DNA from: an uncultured Bacilli bacterium | Lineage (GTDB): Bacteria > Bacillota_I > Bacilli_A > RF39 > UBA660 | Direction of reading: 5' to 3' | Assembly: GCA_934090685.1 (NCBI GenBank) | Contig: CAKOJN010000004.1 | Location: forward strand, 66,189-130,188 | Length of the DNA stretch: 64,000 nt | Part shown: piece by piece, positions 62,918-64,000 of the stretch | Layout: the number at the start of each line of letters is the position of its first letter | Position numbering within the stretch: the stretch's first letter is position 1 | The notes under the pieces: generated by a model | The model's database searches: none | What the model was told of the DNA's origin: nothing | Seen by the model: only the letters and a program-made list of their open reading frames with translations | Made by a program: the position numbers and the translations under genes

Positions 62918-63715
62918 ATGTATAAAATAGGAGATTTTTCTAAAATGTCTAAAACCACCATAAAGGCATTAAGATACTATGAAAAAGAAGGATTATTAAA
63001 ACCTGCTTTTATAGACCAAGATACGAGTTATAGGTATTATGAAAGTAGTCAGTTAGTTGATATTTCAAAGATAATATCCTTAAGGCAAATAGGATTATCA
63101 ATTAAAGACATTAAAAAAGTTTTAGATGGACAAGATATGTCGTTAATTCTTAATAAAAGAAAAAATGAAATTGAGAAAAATATTGCTAATTTTAATATTG
63201 AGCTTTCTAAAATAAATTATTTATTGGAGGAAAACAATATGAAAAATGAGATTTTTATCAAAGACATTCCAAGTTACATTATTTATTATCGTGATGGAAT
63301 GATAGAGGATTTTAGTAAAATTACAGAATTTGTTTTACAAGCAGGAACAGAATGTGCAAAAGCAAATCCAAACTTAAAGTGCATAAACCCAGATTATTGT
63401 TATATCAGTTATTTAGATGGAGAATACAAAGAAAAAGATATTAAGATTAGATATGCACAAGCAGTTGAAAAATTAGGAAATGAAACTGATAGTGTTAAAT
63501 TTATGAAATCAAATCCTATTACAGCAGTATGTATTTATCATAAAGGAGCTTATAATAATTTAAGAGATTCTTATAATATTATTTTAAAATACATTGAAGA
63601 TAATGGATATGAGATAATAGATAATGCGAGAGAATGTTATATTGATGGATGTTGGAATAAAGAAAATGAAGAAGATTATTTAACAGAGATTCAATTTCCT
63701 GTTAAGAAAAGATAA
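62918..63715 (+). CDS. MerR-family regulator with GyrI-like effector-binding domain
   Basis: The 265-residue protein has an N-terminal MerR winged helix (YKIGDFSKMSKTTIKALRYYEKEGLLKPAFID...SYRYYESSQL), a dimerisation helix with KRKNEIEKNIANFNIELSKINYLLEE (about 75-105), and a GyrI-like ligand domain (about 115-265) like BmrR/TipAL-type multidrug sensors. GGAGG lies 7 nt before ATG 62918; an in-frame TTG at 62903 overlaps it. It should activate its own promoter when bound by a drug-like or small ligand. Confidence 0.92.
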   Translation: MYKIGDFSKMSKTTIKALRYYEKEGLLKPAFIDQDTSYRYYESSQLVDISKIISLRQIGLSIKDIKKVLDGQDMSLILNKRKNEIEKNIANFNIELSKINYLLEENNMKNEIFIKDIPSYIIYYRDGMIEDFSKITEFVLQAGTECAKANPNLKCINPDYCYISYLDGEYKEKDIKIRYAQAVEKLGNETDSVKFMKSNPITAVCIYHKGAYNNLRDSYNIILKYIEDNGYEIIDNARECYIDGCWNKENEEDYLTEIQFPVKKR

Positions 63716-63719
63716 ATAC

Positions 63720-63732
63720 AAATTACAATTTA
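63720..63732 (+). repeat. 13-bp post-stop motif, copy 4
   Basis: AAATTACAATTTA, identical to copies 1 and 2, begins 5 nt after the MerR gene stop. Confidence 0.7.
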
Positions 63733-63739
63733 TTGATGA

Positions 63740-63768
63740 GATTAGTTTGGAATATAACTAATCTTTTT
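63740..63768 (+). terminator. terminator of the MerR gene
   Basis: GATTAGTT and AACTAATC (63740-63763) form a perfect 8-bp stem followed by TTTTT. Confidence 0.8.
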
Positions 63769-63806
63769 ACTATTCATATACTTCTTAAAAAATAATTGTG
63801 AAATTG

Positions 63807-63815
63807 TGGTATAAT
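63807..63815 (+). promoter_or_regulatory. extended -10 promoter element
   Basis: TGGTATAAT lies about 45 nt upstream of the last, partial gene. The same TGGTATAATTATATA string occurs upstream of the gene at 61232. Confidence 0.6.
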
Positions 63816-63860
63816 TATATAAGAGAGAGCTTAGATTTATTTTTTAGAATGGAGTGGTAG

Positions 63861-64000
63861 GTGATAAATATTGTGAAAAAAATCTATATAATAACAGGAG
63901 CAAATGGTTTTTTAGGTAATAACATTATAAGAAAGTTAGAACAAGATGCTGATAATGAAATTAGGGCTTTTGTATTAAAAGGCGATTCTATTAAATCACT
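63861..64000 (+). CDS. NAD(P)-dependent epimerase/dehydratase-like protein, 5' end only
   Basis: A frame from GTG 63861 (GGAG upstream) or GTG 63873 (AGGTGAT upstream) runs off the right edge. It begins (MINI)VKKIYIITGANGFLGNNI, the Rossmann GxxGxxG of extended short-chain dehydrogenases such as NAD-dependent epimerases. Only about 46 residues are visible, so the substrate cannot be judged. Confidence 0.75.
   Translation, partial: MINIVKKIYIITGANGFLGNNIIRKLEQDADNEIRAFVLKGDSIKS

Overview
This is an AT-rich window (about a quarter G+C by eye) from a low-GC Firmicute, most likely an uncultured gut-type Bacilli/Mollicutes-related lineage. The pointers are an LTA-synthase-like sulfatase, GH25 and SleB cell-wall hydrolases, AddAB, a CBS/DRTGG pyrophosphatase, class III FBPase, DUF1846 and AGGAGG/GGTGA ribosome binding sites. 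Genes stop at TGA as well as TAA/TAG and the only tRNA is tRNA-Trp(CCA), so the standard bacterial code is used, not the mycoplasma code. Taxonomy is inference; no rRNA gene is present.

Layout. 1-6000: 5' part of a TelA-family gene, a HAD protein, tRNA-Trp, SleB-like hydrolase, membrane glycosyltransferase with a small membrane protein, and a sulfatase of the LTA synthase family. 6047-18492: one N-acetylmuramoyl-L-alanine amidase/LysM gene split by an 11.1-kb element (about 7142-18234). The two gene halves carry the same GGTGG at the junctions. Joining them across it restores the reading frame, and the element ends joined together form a 45-bp imperfect palindrome as expected of a serine-integrase attP. 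The element carries a NrdG-like radical SAM protein, a large serine recombinase with a small companion, a Sau3AI-like restriction endonuclease with its divergent 5mC methyltransferase, and a second module: 5mC methyltransferase facing an operon for a double-GHKL ATPase and a receiver-like protein. 18785-22593: two overlapping hybrid histidine kinases that are broken in complementary ways. 22741-23216: decayed gene. 23301-28686: AddAB. 28742-34447: DUF554, S26-like, YbaK, GH25, Gmk, a helical protein, a promoter with a putative structured RNA, and a lipoprotein. 34498-46594: housekeeping genes (GlyA, pyrophosphatase, DUF362, adenosine-deaminase-like, HD, CmpB-like, MurD, DUF4352-like, DUF1846, Sel1 repeats). 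46644-49203: ABC-2 exporter. 49376-52738: class III FBPase and a DAACS symporter.

52752-57681 is a ribosome-directed cluster on the minus strand: SAM methyltransferase, RluA-type pseudouridine synthase, an Erm/KsgA-like dimethylase with a changed catalytic motif, then an ABC-F protein fused to an APH(3')-like kinase domain. The last is preceded by a 17-codon leader peptide overlapping an intrinsic terminator, the layout of translation-controlled attenuation. 57772-64000: hypothetical gene, MgtC-like protein, SAF-domain protein, two coupled genes of unknown role, then a row of short plus-strand genes (small membrane protein, unknown protein, HTH-membrane regulator, DUF3781, MerR). Four of these are each followed within 9 nt of the stop by the same 13-bp motif. 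The window ends in the start of a Rossmann-fold epimerase-like gene.
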